The notes under the pieces were generated by a model. The model was not told the DNA's origin. It saw only the letters and a list, made by a program, of their open reading frames with translations, and did no database searches. This document shows positions 10,622 through 21,630 of a DNA stretch of 64,000 bases, piece after piece. The translations under genes and the position numbers were made by a program. This stretch comes from Lentinus brumalis (lineage: Eukaryota > Basidiomycota > Agaricomycetes > Polyporales > Polyporaceae): contig MARA01000053.1 in NCBI GenBank assembly GCA_001792895.1, positions 62,001 to 126,000 of the forward strand, given 5' to 3'. Every line of letters begins with the position of its first letter. Positions within the stretch are counted from its first letter, which is position 1.

Positions 10622-13158
10622 ATGCAGTTTACAGAGTGCGTATGCGTTGTGCGCGAACCTATCTCATGGAGGCAGAGGTGCTGACCGGTTACGTCTCGTG
10701 CTCCCGGTAGTCCATGGCATCTTACCGGTACGTCCAGCACGTTCTATACCTCACAACTGCACTGGAGCTGATCATTGTCATTCGCCGTCGCGTTCACAGT
10801 TATACGCACGCGCGGACTGCATTTCATGCGCCCGGAGAAGTCGTGGCGGCCGATTGTCAACCTCTCCGTCATTGAGGGCAACCGCGACCATGGCCTGACA
10901 CACGAAGTTGTGCTCGGATGCGACGGGCAGAACCCAAATATGAAGTCTGTGATTCCTGTGTGAGTTTTCATGTTATTCCCGCTCGTTTGCGATGGTGCGG
11001 ATCAGTTGTGTCAGAAAGAGGAAGGAGGAATGCACAGCTAGGGTCGGACGGTGGTGGCACGTCATTGACTACTAGCCGGCGCGAGCCTCGTTCATCGTGA
11101 ACAGGGAAATGGTGACACCGAAGGTCTGTTCCATGGCGGAACGCGTTTTACCCATGTGTACCGGACGGAAAGTCATTTCGGCGAATCTTAGCGCTCGCAG
11201 TTTGGTTACGGCCACTTGAGCTCGAGTTCCAGAGAGTGATGACGAGGTCCCGCTGCACATAACTGTGCATCTCGGGTTCCATCCCTGCTGATCAGCTGCA
11301 AGGCGGCTCATCCTCTCCGCCTATCGGTCTTACGAGTTATCGCGGATTCGTTCAAACGCAGCTTGTCCGATATTTGTTTATGGGGAAAGTACCGAGTCCT
11401 GACATTCCTTTGCAGCCACGACGTGAACTTGTCCACCCGTCTGGTGATTCAGGTCTTCCACAAGTCGCAGACAAAGAAGAAGCACCGGAAACGCAACCTC
11501 GTCGGCACTGCGTCGGTGTCATTAAATGAATTTCTCAACAAACACCCACTACCCCATCCCCGCCCCGTCGAATACGACGTCCGATTGTCATGTCCTCCGC
11601 CTCAGCTCAAAAGCCCCACCGTCGGCGGGAGGCAACAATATAGCGCAACACTCACGATGAGGTTTGTGGTGCCGCATCCGGAGTCTTCAGGATGCGAAAC
11701 GTTGCCAGTCACCCCAATATCCGAACAACATGACACCGAGGGAATCTTTTCTGACGTAGCGTCTAGTATGTGCCATCCTCCCGACCCGATTGCGTCGGTC
11801 ACTGAATAGTTTCTCGACAGCATCGGGCGCAGTGTCGGACACCGTGGTCCAATCCACTCCTGAAGAGTCAGTAGGAGAGACGCCCTGGAGCAGGCAACCG
11901 GAACGAGACAGACTCGACGGTACTTCCGGCCTTCGGAGACGGAAGAAACGACGCATCAGAGGCTTCCATCTCGACAGCGACTCGGATGCATATCCCGCCG
12001 AGTCCTCGTGTTCGGACGAGGACTCAGACTCACCTCCAACACCACGAGACGACTACTTCCCTCCCATATACGAAGACACGTGTGGAGAGGAAGAGGCGAT
12101 TTTCTCTCCGAGCATGCTGCCGCGGTATGCGGATTCGGTGACCGTAGTGAGCGTTGAGGCGTCGCTGTCCTTCGTGGAGGCATGCGTGGACCGCTTCGCG
12201 CCTTACCGGGAGCTGCACGAAGCGGAGGATGAGGGCGATTGCGACAAGGCAGAGAAGGTGCTGGGCCGGTTAATGACGGAGTGGTACGTCGTGGGGGCAT
12301 CGGTGAGCTCACAACTGTTGTGGTGTCACGTTGGCGCGGACTGAAGGATGCTGCAGCTGCTGGGTCTTGTTGCCATCGACGCAGCAGTATTCGGATTCAA
12401 CCCAGACAGTCTATTCGCCGTGCAAGGATTCTCGCGCGAGGCAGTGACCATCGGAGCGATTGCGGCCGGTATCGGACTGGTCTGCGACGCCTGGTTCCTC
12501 ATCATCTACAGCGGCGCGAACGTGCAGAAGTTCCAAGTATGTGTCCTTCGCTGCATGCAAGTACAAGTATCTGGCACTGACCACGCGCCTGACAGCGGCT
12601 AGCCAAGGACGTGTACAACTCGTACTTTTTCTTCTGCCTCGTCTGTCGCCTGCCCACGGTGTGCATGTTCGTCTCTGCGCTTGCGCTCATGGGCTTCCTC
12701 TTCGCGGTCGCATGGACCGCGTGGCCGACGGCGGTGCTCGTCATGTCCTTTGTCGCAGGCTTCCTCTTGACGTCGCAGTTCCTCGTATTTGGGATACATC
12801 GGTTCGTCGGCATGATGGTCTGGCTGGTGCGTAGTTGCTGGAGGACGCTCGTGGGGAGGCGGTCTCCGGCTCCTCCGCAGGCTCCACTGGAACCTCAGCC
12901 TCAGCCGCCGTCGCACCCTCACTCGAAGACGCCGAACCATGATTCGAACGCCGTACGCCCACCACAGCGGCCTAGCGTCGACGCGCGGATTGAGATGCCT
13001 GTGTCATTTCCTAGTCCAGCGCTGAACGGGTCTGCAGTGCCGAGGATGGAGATGGTGTGGGCTGAGCAGGTGAGTTTGACTGTCAAATTGCTGTGTCCTG
13101 GGCGGTGTCCTGACATGCTGGTCCCATCCAACAGCACGACAGGAGCCGGGCCCACTAA
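10622..13158 (+). CDS. C2-domain multi-pass membrane protein, unknown function
   Basis: Eight exons join without a frame break: 10622-10635, 10711-10727, 10800-10959, 11416-11765, 11821-12302, 12357-12536, 12596-13069, 13135-13158, giving about 566 residues. The two tiny first exons make MQFTDPWHLTVIRTRGL, the first strand of a C2-type beta sandwich. It continues with SWRPIVNLSV, HEVVLGCDGQNPNMKSVIPV and TRLVIQVFHKSQ...GTASVSLNEFL (domain about residues 8-105). A long acidic, Ser-rich disordered segment with a basic patch (GLRRRKKRRIRGF) follows. About four hydrophobic segments lie between residues 342 and 460 (for example VTIGAIAAGIGLVCDAWFLI, MFVSALALMGFLFAVAW), then a Pro-rich tail. Likely a membrane protein with a lipid-binding C2 module. 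Intron 3 is unusually long. The start was chosen because it completes the first C2 strand. Confidence 0.7.
10960..11415 (+). other. 456-nt intron of the C2 membrane-protein gene
   Basis: The donor GTGAGT at 10960 and acceptor TTTGCAG at 11415 join KSVIPV to HDVNLSTRLVIQV in phase 2, restoring a continuous C2 domain. The other introns in this gene are 53-75 nt apart from this one, so about 400 bp of extra DNA sits here. I see no terminal inverted repeats or target duplication that would identify it as an insertion. Confidence 0.6.
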
Positions 13159-14078
13159 CGCTTCCTTCAAGAGGGCCATCCACTCTGTCTCTCGACTTGT
13201 GGACATTTGTCCAGTCATCCGAGTCCGCTGTCAATCCTGGGAGTGGGTCCTTCGATGGCACACTTCGAGGGCGAGGACCGGACGCCTTGAACTGCGTCGT
13301 GGGCTCATAGAAGCGCACCTCCCCACCACATACGAGGCAGGAGCGGTGCAGACGAACTGCCGCTGCCTCCCCCCTGGGGTCGTGCCTCATTGCGTAGCCG
13401 ATAGAAGCACATGTCCTGCCAAAATCGATGATTGTTCACAAGGCCGTTCGCGAATAGGGCGTAGTATGTCTTCAGATCGCATATCGTAGCGCCAAGTGCT
13501 TCACGAAGAAGTGGTGAGTCGTAGCGGCACATTTTCAAGATACCCCACTTCCATGTCGCTGGCCATATCCGTGTCTCACCCCGCTGATTGCGCATGCGCA
13601 TGTACAGTCTCGGTGCTCAGGACGAAGGGGCATGCCATACTTAGTCGGACTCCGCTATGCCGCGCCTTATCCTCAAATTTCTGTCTTCATGACTCGTAGC
13701 CGTTCGAGGTCACACATGTATAGCACGTTCATGTCTGCATCGCTCTCTCCTCTCCTCTGCTCAGCCTTGATGAACGGGCGACATATCTTTCAGGGGGGTA
13801 CGTAGTTTTGGCGAAGTCAGCGTATACTCGCTTAGGGCTGCCTTTGCAATCGATGTCAACAGGTCTGCAGGATTTCTGGACAGCGAACATGATACACAGG
13901 AAACACCTAGAGAAAGCAAGTACATATAACCACCACAACGGCGCCTCCAGTTCTGCGTCGGCAATCATCGGGCCGATGCTCTTTGCCGCGGTTGTCTACA
14001 TGTCAGCGCTTCAGTAGTACTCCGCTCATCCCAAACTCAACCACTGTATTCACTGCCAACAACCCAAACTGATTCCAG
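13159..14078. other. Stretch with no confident gene; possible minus-strand fragment
   Basis: The only coding-like segment is on the minus strand at about 13305-13601, containing ATWKWGILKMCRYDSPLLRE and LFANGLVNNHRFWQDMCFYR. It has the composition of a real protein, but no clear start, splice partners or family. It may be a remnant of a gene running leftwards. The plus-strand frame here is the non-coding extension of the preceding gene. Confidence 0.3.
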
Positions 14079-14623
14079 GAGACCGCGAGGCCTACGAACG
14101 CAGACCTGAAGAGCTGCGCGTCATCGCCCGCACCGTGGAAGACTGTTGCACCGGTCACTTTTCCACAGGCAAGGAGGGCAACTACTGCTTCGAATATATC
14201 AATCTCGATGATCTACTAGGCTCATTCCCCTCTCTGACGGAGCTACGCTTGGACAATTTCCCCTTGATTCTACGCCTCCCCGCACTCGAAGCTCTCACCA
14301 TCCTAAACAAGCCCGAGTGCGGGATTTATCGGAGAAACCTCTCGTTCTTCCTGCCCAACTTACGCCGGTTGCACATGGTCGGTCCCCTTGATGCGCGATC
14401 GCTCAAGATCCCGCCTAAGCTGGAGACCCTGGTCTTCGACCTACACCATCCAAGCTCGGAGGAAAGCCGATGGGATCTCACGCAATACCGTCCTGGTGAA
14501 GCTCTCCGGGCGGGCTTCTTTTCGTCCACTACTGCCAGGCAGAGGACCATCATCATCCGCTCGCCACCTCCCCTCCATTGGTTCGAGCCGACGCAAAGGG
14601 TCGGAAGGCGGTTCGGTGTTTGA
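14079..14623 (+). pseudogene. F-box/LRR-type protein, C-terminal fragment
   Basis: The frame is open from a possible acceptor (GATTCCAG, ending 14078) to TGA 14623. It reads DREAYERRPEELRVIARTVE, then DDLLGSFPSLTELRLDNFPL, LPALEALTILNKPECG and FLPNLRRLHMVGPLDARSLK, a leucine-rich pattern like the C-terminal part of basidiomycete F-box-like proteins. No F-box or start codon is found upstream, so this is a 5'-truncated remnant or an exon whose partners I cannot place. Nothing in the sequence shows a target for it. Confidence 0.45.
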
Positions 14624-14837
14624 TTTGTGCAAGAGGGTGACCATGTAGACTATATATATCGACCTTTCAGCCGTGTCCCTTATTATTGCGGAAATCACTA
14701 GTACTACTAAGAGTCAAGACACTGAGCGCAACTACGTACGAGCCCATACAGTAACTGAGTAAGTAGTAAGTACTTAGTACAACGGGGATGTGGCTCTGAC
14801 GCCAACACACAAATTATCGATATTGTAGTGCACACAT

Positions 14838-14911
14838 GGGTCGGTGGCGTAGTTGGTTATCGCATCTGTCTAACACACAGAAGGTCCTCAGTTCGAACCT
14901 GGGCCGACTCA
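14838..14911 (+). tRNA. tRNA-Val (anticodon AAC)
   Basis: A full cloverleaf folds: acceptor GGGTCGG/CCGACTC with discriminator A, D-stem GCG/CGC, anticodon stem TCTGT/ACAGA with loop CTAACAC (anticodon AAC), variable AGGTC, and T-stem CTCAG/CTGGG with loop TTCGAAC. There is no intron and, as usual in eukaryotes, no encoded CCA. T-runs follow directly. Confidence 0.95.
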
Positions 14912-14914
14912 GTG

Positions 14915-14936
14915 TTTTGCCGCGTGTTTTATTTTT
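14915..14936 (+). terminator. RNA polymerase III terminator T-runs after tRNA-Val
   Basis: TTTT at 14915-14918, again at 14927-14930, and TTTTT at 14932-14936 begin 4 nt after the mature tRNA 3' end, the usual place for Pol III termination. Confidence 0.75.
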
Positions 14937-15252
14937 GAAGGTCACTCAAATTGTCTTGAGGCCTAGACTAAGAGAGCTTTGAATCTGTACAACAGGGTAT
15001 ACTCACAGTTGGCATGTACTTCCGCTGCGACATATGCATTGTTGGCACCGGACGGGACTGAGACTGACTGAGATCCGTGGATGGGCGCCTCATGATCACT
15101 ACCCCGCATCCGGGGCAAGATCCGACGGACGCGAGCTCAGGTTTAGTACTGCTCCTCCTCCTCCTCCCCATTCGCAACTCCCAGCACACACACAGCAGTC
15201 GCACGCCTCATACCTTTGCAGCTGTCGCGAACTATTCCCCTCGTTCAACGTC
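14937..15252. other. Intergenic/promoter stretch before MCCA
   Basis: No gene seen. The final about 100 bp (15150-15250) is rich in CTC and CAC, like a leader of the following plus-strand gene. Confidence 0.4.
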
Positions 15253-18200
15253 ATGTTTCAAGCCAGACCACGTTCCATCACGGGTCGTTCGTTACCCCGC
15301 ATCAGCAAGGTCGCTCGAAGCACTCGTCCAGCTCTCATCCCGGAACTTCCGAATCGCGCTGTCTCTACTCAAAACAGCGCTCGGAGGGGTGTTTCCTCCT
15401 CAGTCGCGTCAACGGTTGCATTGCAGTCTAGAGGGTTCGCGTCTGCAGCAGGTCAGTGAGCACACTCCCAAACGTTCTTCACGCGTCCTGACCAGAATCA
15501 CTTCAGATGCCTCGTTCGCGGGCTTGTCGAACTCGCCACACAAGCCGCTCTTTGACAAAATCCTCATAGCGAACAGGTGAGATCGGTGCTCGCTCTAATC
15601 CGCTCGCGGGAGGCTGCTCAGACGGAGGCACGCGCAGAGGCGAAATTGCATGTCGCGTCATCCGCACCGCGAGGAAGCTGGGGGTCAAGACGGTCGCGGT
15701 GTACAGCGAGGTGGACGCGGACGCGCTGCACGTTCAACTGGTACGTTCTCATTTCTTTATGAAATGAAGGAGTGCTCAAGCGTTCGCTGTTCAGGCGGAT
15801 GAAGCGTACTGCATCGGCCCAGCGCCCTCGGCAGAGAGCTATGTGAGTTTTACTTCTGACATCATGCCTTGCTTCTGAATCCATGCAACCGCGCAGCTCC
15901 GTATGGACAGAATCATCGAGGTATGCCACCGGAGCGGGGCGCAGGTGAGTGCACGCGGCTTTCAAAATTGAAACGGGCATCGACAGTTTGCACCAGGCAG
16001 TACATCCTGGCTACGGCTTCCTCAGCGAGAACGCCAACTTCGCCGAACGCCTCGCACAAGAAGGCATCACATTCATTGGACCTCCGGCCAGTGCCATCGT
16101 GAGCATGGGTTCGAAGAGGTGCGCTGACTACATCCATACTGATCCGCGCTCGTGCTGACCAATGCGACAGCGAGTCGAAGAACATCATGTCAGGTTCGTC
16201 TGCATCGCGCCTGTGGTGGCTCTCGCGCTGACGCGCGGGTGATTCAGCTGCGGGGGTACCAGTCGTTCCGGGATACCATGGCACGAACCAGGACCCTGAC
16301 TTGCTTCAGCAAGAAGCGTCGCGGATAGGTAGGAATGCGCATGCTGCGTTCGTGCGCTGTACTAATTGTTGTTCGGTCTGCAGGCTATCCCGTCCTGATC
16401 AAGGCAGTCCACGGTGGAGGCGGCAAAGGCATGCGCATCGTCCATGCCGAGAGTGAGTTCAAAGAAGCACTCGAATCCGCTCAGCGCGAGGCAGTCAAAT
16501 CATTCAGCAACGGCGACGTGCTCGTGGAAAAGTACATCGAGCGGCCGCGGCATGTCGAGGTGCAGGTATTTGCTGACCAGCTCGGTGGCTGCGTGAGCTT
16601 GTGGGAGCGAGACTGCTCGGTGCAGAGGCGCAACCAGAAGATCATCGAGGAGGTGCGGGTCCCATTTGCTACTGTCGGATATTATGTTGACGCAATATAG
16701 GCACCGGCTCCTGGCCTCTCGCCTGAGCTGAGGGCTGACTTGAGCGCGAAGGCAGTTGCAGCTGCGAAGGCTGTCGACTATGTCGGCGCCGGCACTGTAG
16801 AATTCATCTTCGACAACGACACTGAGAAGTTCTACTTTATGGAGATGTGCGGCATTATTCTACTCCGCGTTGACTGACTGACTGACTATTCATTCACAGG
16901 AACACCCGCTTGCAAGTCGAGCACCCAGTGACGGAGATGATCACTGGGCTTGACCTGGTCCAGTGGCAACTGGAGGTAAGTCGACGCGTCTCGTGCCCTT
17001 GCCCTTCTGACAGCTGTCTCTGCAGGTCGCAGCTGGCAACCCACTCCCTCTGGACCAGACCGCGATCCCGCTCGTCGGGCACGCATTCGAGGCGCGTATA
17101 TACGCCGAGAACCCGCGCAACAACTTCCTCCCCGATGGTGGACAGTTGCTCTACCTCTCTACACCCGAGCCCACACACACCTTTGCCCCTTCGCTTGACG
17201 CGCACCGTCTCGAGGCGAGCTCCGAGTCCGAATTCACGCCTGTCGTGAACACTTCTGCGGCGCTCGCGCCGTCACTACGCCTTGAGCAAGGCTTCGAACA
17301 GGGGGCGCAGATCGGCGTGTTCTACGACCCGATGATTGCGAAGCTCGTGGTGCACGGGCGTGATCGGACGGAGGCGTTGCGCAAGTTGCGGACTGCGCTG
17401 GAGGAGTACAAGGTCGTCGGTGTGTCGACGAACGTTGAATTCCTGCGCACGCTTGCGGGGCACGAAGCGTTCATTGCCGGCGAGGTCGAGACTGGTTTCA
17501 TCCCGGTAAGCCTGCATCCTAGTCTGTGCTGCACCGATCACTGACGAGTGAGCACAGAAACACTTCAACGAACTGTTCCCGCCCATTCCGGAGCCCTCAC
17601 ACGAGGCCCTCGCGCAGGCTGCCCTCTTCGTCGTCCTCAGGGACCATCCCGCGCCGACGTCTCCCTCGCCGTGGAGCACGCTGACCTCGCGCCGCTTCAA
17701 CGGCGACGTCTACGAGCGCATCATCACGCTCCAGTCCGAAGACACCCAGGCAGCCCCGGCGACCGTGCACGTTCGCTCCCTCGCTAATGGCCGCTTCGAC
17801 ATCACGACGCGCACCGGGTCCTCCGAGCACACCTTCAAGTCCGTCTCCGCGCACCTCCCGTCTCCGACCTCGCTCACCGCGACTCTGGAGGGCGCCCTCG
17901 TGCGCACGACGATCGTGTCCCAGCGCCCGCCTGCGGGCGTGCCCGCGTCGAGCTCGCACAACACGATGGAGCGGCTGCACGTCTTCCACGGGGCGCGCAA
18001 GACGACGCTCGTGCTGCCGTCGCCGGCGTGGCTGCTCTCGCTCGGGGGCGACGTGCTCGGTGCGGCGAAGGGTGCGCTGCGTGCCCCGATGCCGAGCGTC
18101 GTCGTCGAGGTGCGTGTCAGTGTGGGCGATCGTGTCGAGGTCGGGCAGCCGGTCGTCGTGCTGGAGAGTATGAAGACGGAGACGGTGCTGCGGGCGCCGG

Positions 18201-18292
18201 TTGCGGGCGTGGTGAAGGCGGTAGCGTGCAGCAAGGGCGAGATGGTCGAGGAGGGGAGAGAGCTCGTCGATGTTGAGGAGGATGCGGCGTGA
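15253..18292 (+). CDS. MCCA: 3-methylcrotonyl-CoA carboxylase, biotin-carrying alpha subunit
   Basis: Mitochondrial enzyme of leucine breakdown; this subunit carboxylates its own biotin using ATP and bicarbonate and hands it to the beta subunit (not in this window). It starts with an Arg/Ser-rich, acid-poor leader ([20 protein letters not shown]) typical of mitochondrial import. About twelve short introns all splice in frame. Biotin carboxylase domain: [39 protein letters not shown]-grasp loop [61 protein letters not shown] linker follows, then the C-terminal biotinyl domain ([20 protein letters not shown], biotin-acceptor Lys in VLESMKTE), ending at TGA 18292. Acetyl-CoA carboxylase and pyruvate carboxylase are excluded by length and by the lack of a carboxyltransferase domain. 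No lesion is seen. Confidence 0.92.
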
Positions 18293-18610
18293 ACTGCAAG
18301 TGGCGGTGGAGCGTCGGTATGACAAACGAACTGCTTGAGCAGGTGGAAGTGGAACACTGAACGATTGCTAATGTACAACTAACTATCTCGCTCGGGATGT
18401 CATTGACCTCGGCGCATTTTATCGTAGGAGGGCTGGGAACAGCCGTAAGTTACAGTGTCTACAAAGTGGACCGAACCATGTAGCCTACCGTCAACCTATT
18501 CAAACATGCATATGACGTGTGCCGAGCAAGAGGTCGTGATGATAAGCAATGAACATCCGCACCGATCTCATAGCTAAGCCACAAGCTCGTCCATGAACGT
18601 CACAACCTGC
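18293..18610. other. Convergent intergenic stretch
   Basis: About 320 bp between the 3' ends of MCCA (plus) and the next gene (minus). It presumably holds both 3' UTRs; nothing else is recognised. Confidence 0.5.
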
Positions 18611-19321
18611 CTACCAGATGAAGTTCTCCCCAATGGACTTCTTGATCCGCCAGACACCCCAGAGTGTAAACGCAACGTCAAACAGCTGTACGGATGCAAT
18701 CCCCACGACCAGGAACGCAGCCGCACAGCAGCAATCGACGAACGTCGAACTCGTCAAGAAGGTCAACAGTCGCCTCGACACGCAGTGAGCGCGGCGTCGG
18801 CACGCGCATCCGCAACGCTGCTCGCATTCGCAGTCATCGCAGCTGCACTCCACACGGCGCTGCCATAGCTCCGGGTTCGGGTCGCCATCGCTGGCGAGTA
18901 TCTTGTAGAGCTGCCACGCTCCGTACGGGAGGAAGATTGCGGATGCTAGCAACCGCACTGGGGATGGAGGCGGAGGCGGCTTCACCCCCAAAGACTGCAG
19001 GGCGGAGATTACTCCTCGAGTCCTCGCATGGTGGACCGTCGCTTTGATACGAGCGGCGAGACTGGCTGCCAAAGCGGTCAGGTATCAGCCCAATGCGACG
19101 GGGAGAGACGTACCTTTCGGGACGCTCCTCGCGCTGAACCCTATGGCAGGCAAGATGACGGTCTTGCCGAGCTCGACCATGCTCTTCGCGCCGTCGACGA
19201 TCTTCTTCGTGGACGGTAAGACTCCCGTAGCTACGGATAGTAGGCGGCGAGCGTTCGTAGGCTGGGGATGTGCGAATTGATAGCGACATGTGCAGCGAGG
19301 ACCGGGAGTGGACGTCGACAT
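18611..19321 (-). CDS. Small protein with Cys-rich segment and hydrophobic C-terminus, unknown
   Basis: Exon 1 is 19321-19114 and exon 2 is 19065-18611, joined across a 48-nt intron with CTGAC branch site, phase 1. The product is about 220 residues: TKKIVDGAKSMVELGKTVIL near the N-terminus, PPPPPSPVRLL, IFLPYGAWQLYKILAS, then an unusual CSCDDCECEQRCGCACRR cluster, and a hydrophobic stretch FVDCCCAAAFLVVGIASVQL before the stop. I do not recognise the family. The Cys cluster could bind metal or be an unspliced low-complexity segment. The start at 19321 is the second in-frame Met; another lies at 19348. Confidence 0.5.
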
Positions 19322-20056
19322 CGTGGGGAGAGCTCGTACACCGAGCACCGCGCGGGTTTTTGTACGGGGGAGCGCAGGGTGCTCAGTCGTACGTACATTG
19401 CCTCGCCACCACCTCGTGCCTGTCTGTGTTAGATCGTCCTTCTATCGGGAGCGGAAGGGATGCTGCGGTAGCAGAAGCTTCTATCCACGCCGCACGAGTA
19501 AGGCCCCGTTTGGCAATCGGGTTGGGATTTGGTTGGGAGTCGGAAAAGGTCGGTTTGCCTGCCAAACGTCCCTAGCCGCCCATACTCCAAACCGACTCCA
19601 CTCCCATCACGAGAAGGATTTTGGCGTGCAAACCGACTCCCAACCAAATCCCAACCCGTTTGCCAAACGGGGCCTAAGTGTAGCACTTAGCCTGGACGGC
19701 CGTATGAGCGACCTCTTGGCGAGCGGCGGTAACAAGTAGTCTGTATCGTAGGTAATTGCACGATGATACAAACATGGCGAGCAGGTCAAGCGGCCGGAGA
19801 GAGGTAAGTATGTAGTGGTAGGTAGTGGTAAGGTTGCACCAGCCGTGGGAATGTTCACCTCGCGGAGCGCTCGATCTACGGCTCCTCGTGGCGGTGCCTA
19901 TAAACGACTCAAACCACAACCGCAACGCCTCTGCGCTGTCGCCATCAGACCTGCCGTCGTGTTGACAGTTCCGGGTTACCCTAGAGTTCTCCGGTAAGCT
20001 TATGCTGCTGCTTGTAGAAGGCCACAATCCTGACGCACAAATTCGCAGTGAATGCC
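19322..20056. other. Intergenic stretch holding a MITE
   Basis: Apart from the inverted-repeat element at 19502-19674, I see only likely promoter DNA for the genes on either side (divergent). No further gene supported. Confidence 0.5.
19502..19674. mobile_element. PIF/Harbinger (Tourist-type) MITE, 173 bp
   Basis: Terminal inverted repeats of 42 bp, 19502-19543 and 19633-19674, match with one mismatch and begin GGCCCCGTTTGGC. A 3-bp TAA is duplicated on both sides (19499-19501 and 19675-19677). The ends, the TAA target (TWA preference) and the lack of coding capacity fit a non-autonomous PIF/Harbinger element. The inner 89 bp is unrelated filler. The near-identical arms suggest recent activity; the transposase source is not in this window. 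Confidence 0.85.
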
Positions 20057-21177
20057 ATGTCAACGGAACTCACCTGGTCGTCTTGGGCCTCCGTTGCTGC
20101 GACTCTATCAGCCGTGAAGGACAAGTTCGTTGAGTTCATCACGGCCAGATACTCCGATCCCCGATTCTTGACGACATCGTCCTAGAGATCGTGTCCTATC
20201 TGGACCCTCCGGACGCAGCTAGGGCCGCCCGTGTCTGCACTCAGTGGCGTCCTCACGCCACGCGCGTCGCCTATACCCATGTCATCCTGCATACTGAAAC
20301 CTACACCTCCGTTTTGCTCGCACGATCCCTCAGCGAATCTCAGAGCCTGAGAGGCTACGTCAGACATATCACAATCATACACTGCTTCCCGAGTGGAATC
20401 AATCTACGCGTATACAGGTCTATGTACGGCTGGCTGGAAGGGCTTCCCGCTGGGTCACTCCGCACCTTCCGAGCCGTCGGGGACCACATGTTGGGCTACA
20501 ACCTGCGATCGCAGCCGGCAGTACGCACCTGTCCCGATGCGCAGATACTGGGTGAAGTCTGCAACTATCCTGGGTCCATCGTGAAGCCGGTACGCCACCG
20601 ACATACCACGGACATCGCGTTTCTGGAGTGCTCGTCGTCCGAGTTTCTATCCCGGTTCTTCCCTGACTGGACCTCCGTATGGAGTCCTGCGCATATCGTT
20701 GCCATCCACGTCACCACGGTTTTCGCCGCTGAGGACCCGGGCATTCGCCTGCAGCACCTCCGAAATTCCATGTCTCTCCTCTGCAGCAGCACCGTATCGC
20801 GCGACGCCACGATTTGGCTGGCAGTAGGTCGCCAACATGATGCCATAGACGCTCCGTTATGGACCCCAGAACTGTCGCAACTCCTGGGCTCTCGGGCCAC
20901 ATACACTTGCCTGTGCACCACGCCGGTTACCCCTCCAGGAACTCAGACCGGTCCCGGTCCCGGGCATGCGCGGGCTGCGGCAGTGCTGGTCGCGGGCGGC
21001 TCACTCCCACTGTCCACAGTGGATACCCTACTGAGCCGTATGGACGAGTTTGCCCAGCCTCCTTCGTGGGCCAACATACGGATCGCATTTTCCAGTCAAG
21101 CGTCGGAAGAGACTGTCGGTTGTGAGGAATGTGGGGTAGAGCAACATGGGATTGTGCGATGGCGGCCGGAGGCATAG
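20057..21177 (+). CDS. F-box protein (one probable 1-base loss near the start)
   Basis: Substrate adaptor candidate for an SCF ubiquitin ligase. The F-box reads ILDDIVLEIVSYLDPPDAAR, then AARVCTQWRPHATRVAYTHV. A 290-residue region with weak Leu-rich pattern follows, to TAG at 21175-21177. An in-frame ATG at 20057 gives MSTELTWSSWASVAATLSAV and runs to the CCCC at 20159-20162, where the frame is off by one; five C would join it directly to the F-box. As written, the long frame could start only at 20191, inside the F-box, which is unlikely. The substrate is unknown. Confidence 0.6.
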
Positions 21178-21630
21178 ATTGGAAAGGAACATGCCATACG
21201 TGACAGTAGTTGCGTGACAGTAGTTGCTAGTACTTAGTCATGCGGAGAACGACCGGGCCACGAGGCTACCAAACGCTATCATCGGCTGTGAGCTGCGCGC
21301 CTCAGCTGTCCCTGGTCTCGTATCCCGACGAGCGAGGACGCTATTCTCCGTTGCGCTCTACTGACCTATGGTACCCCACCGCTGCCCGCGGTGGAGCCGC
21401 AACCGAACAGCGGCCGCTGGTCACGCGTGCGCGTCGCGCGTTCAACAAAACAAGGTTCGAGCAAACAACACGTCAACAACGCGCGTACGCGTGATCTAAT
21501 GGAGCATATAAGTAGGACGGCGCCTGCGCCCGACTCGCCACCTATTCCCGTCCCCCGCCCGCACTAGTTGCCCGCCGTCTCTGCCCGCCCGCACTCGCAC
21601 TCGCACCGACGTACAGCCCTCTTCCTCGCC
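21178..21630. other. Promoter-containing intergenic stretch
   Basis: Spacer between the F-box gene and the membrane-protein gene. A TATA-like element lies near 21505 and the 70 bp before the next ATG is rich in C. The frame at 21240-21494 has no family character and is left out. Confidence 0.45.
21505..21512 (+). promoter_or_regulatory. TATA-like element
   Basis: CATATAAG stands about 120 bp before the ATG at 21631 and is followed by a C-rich leader. Spacing and context suit a core promoter for the membrane-protein gene. Confidence 0.4.

Noticed and set aside
10960..11415. Separate gene inside the long intron (minus-strand frame 11072-11311)
   Set aside because: The 79-residue frame has no family character, and splicing it out restores a perfect C2 domain.
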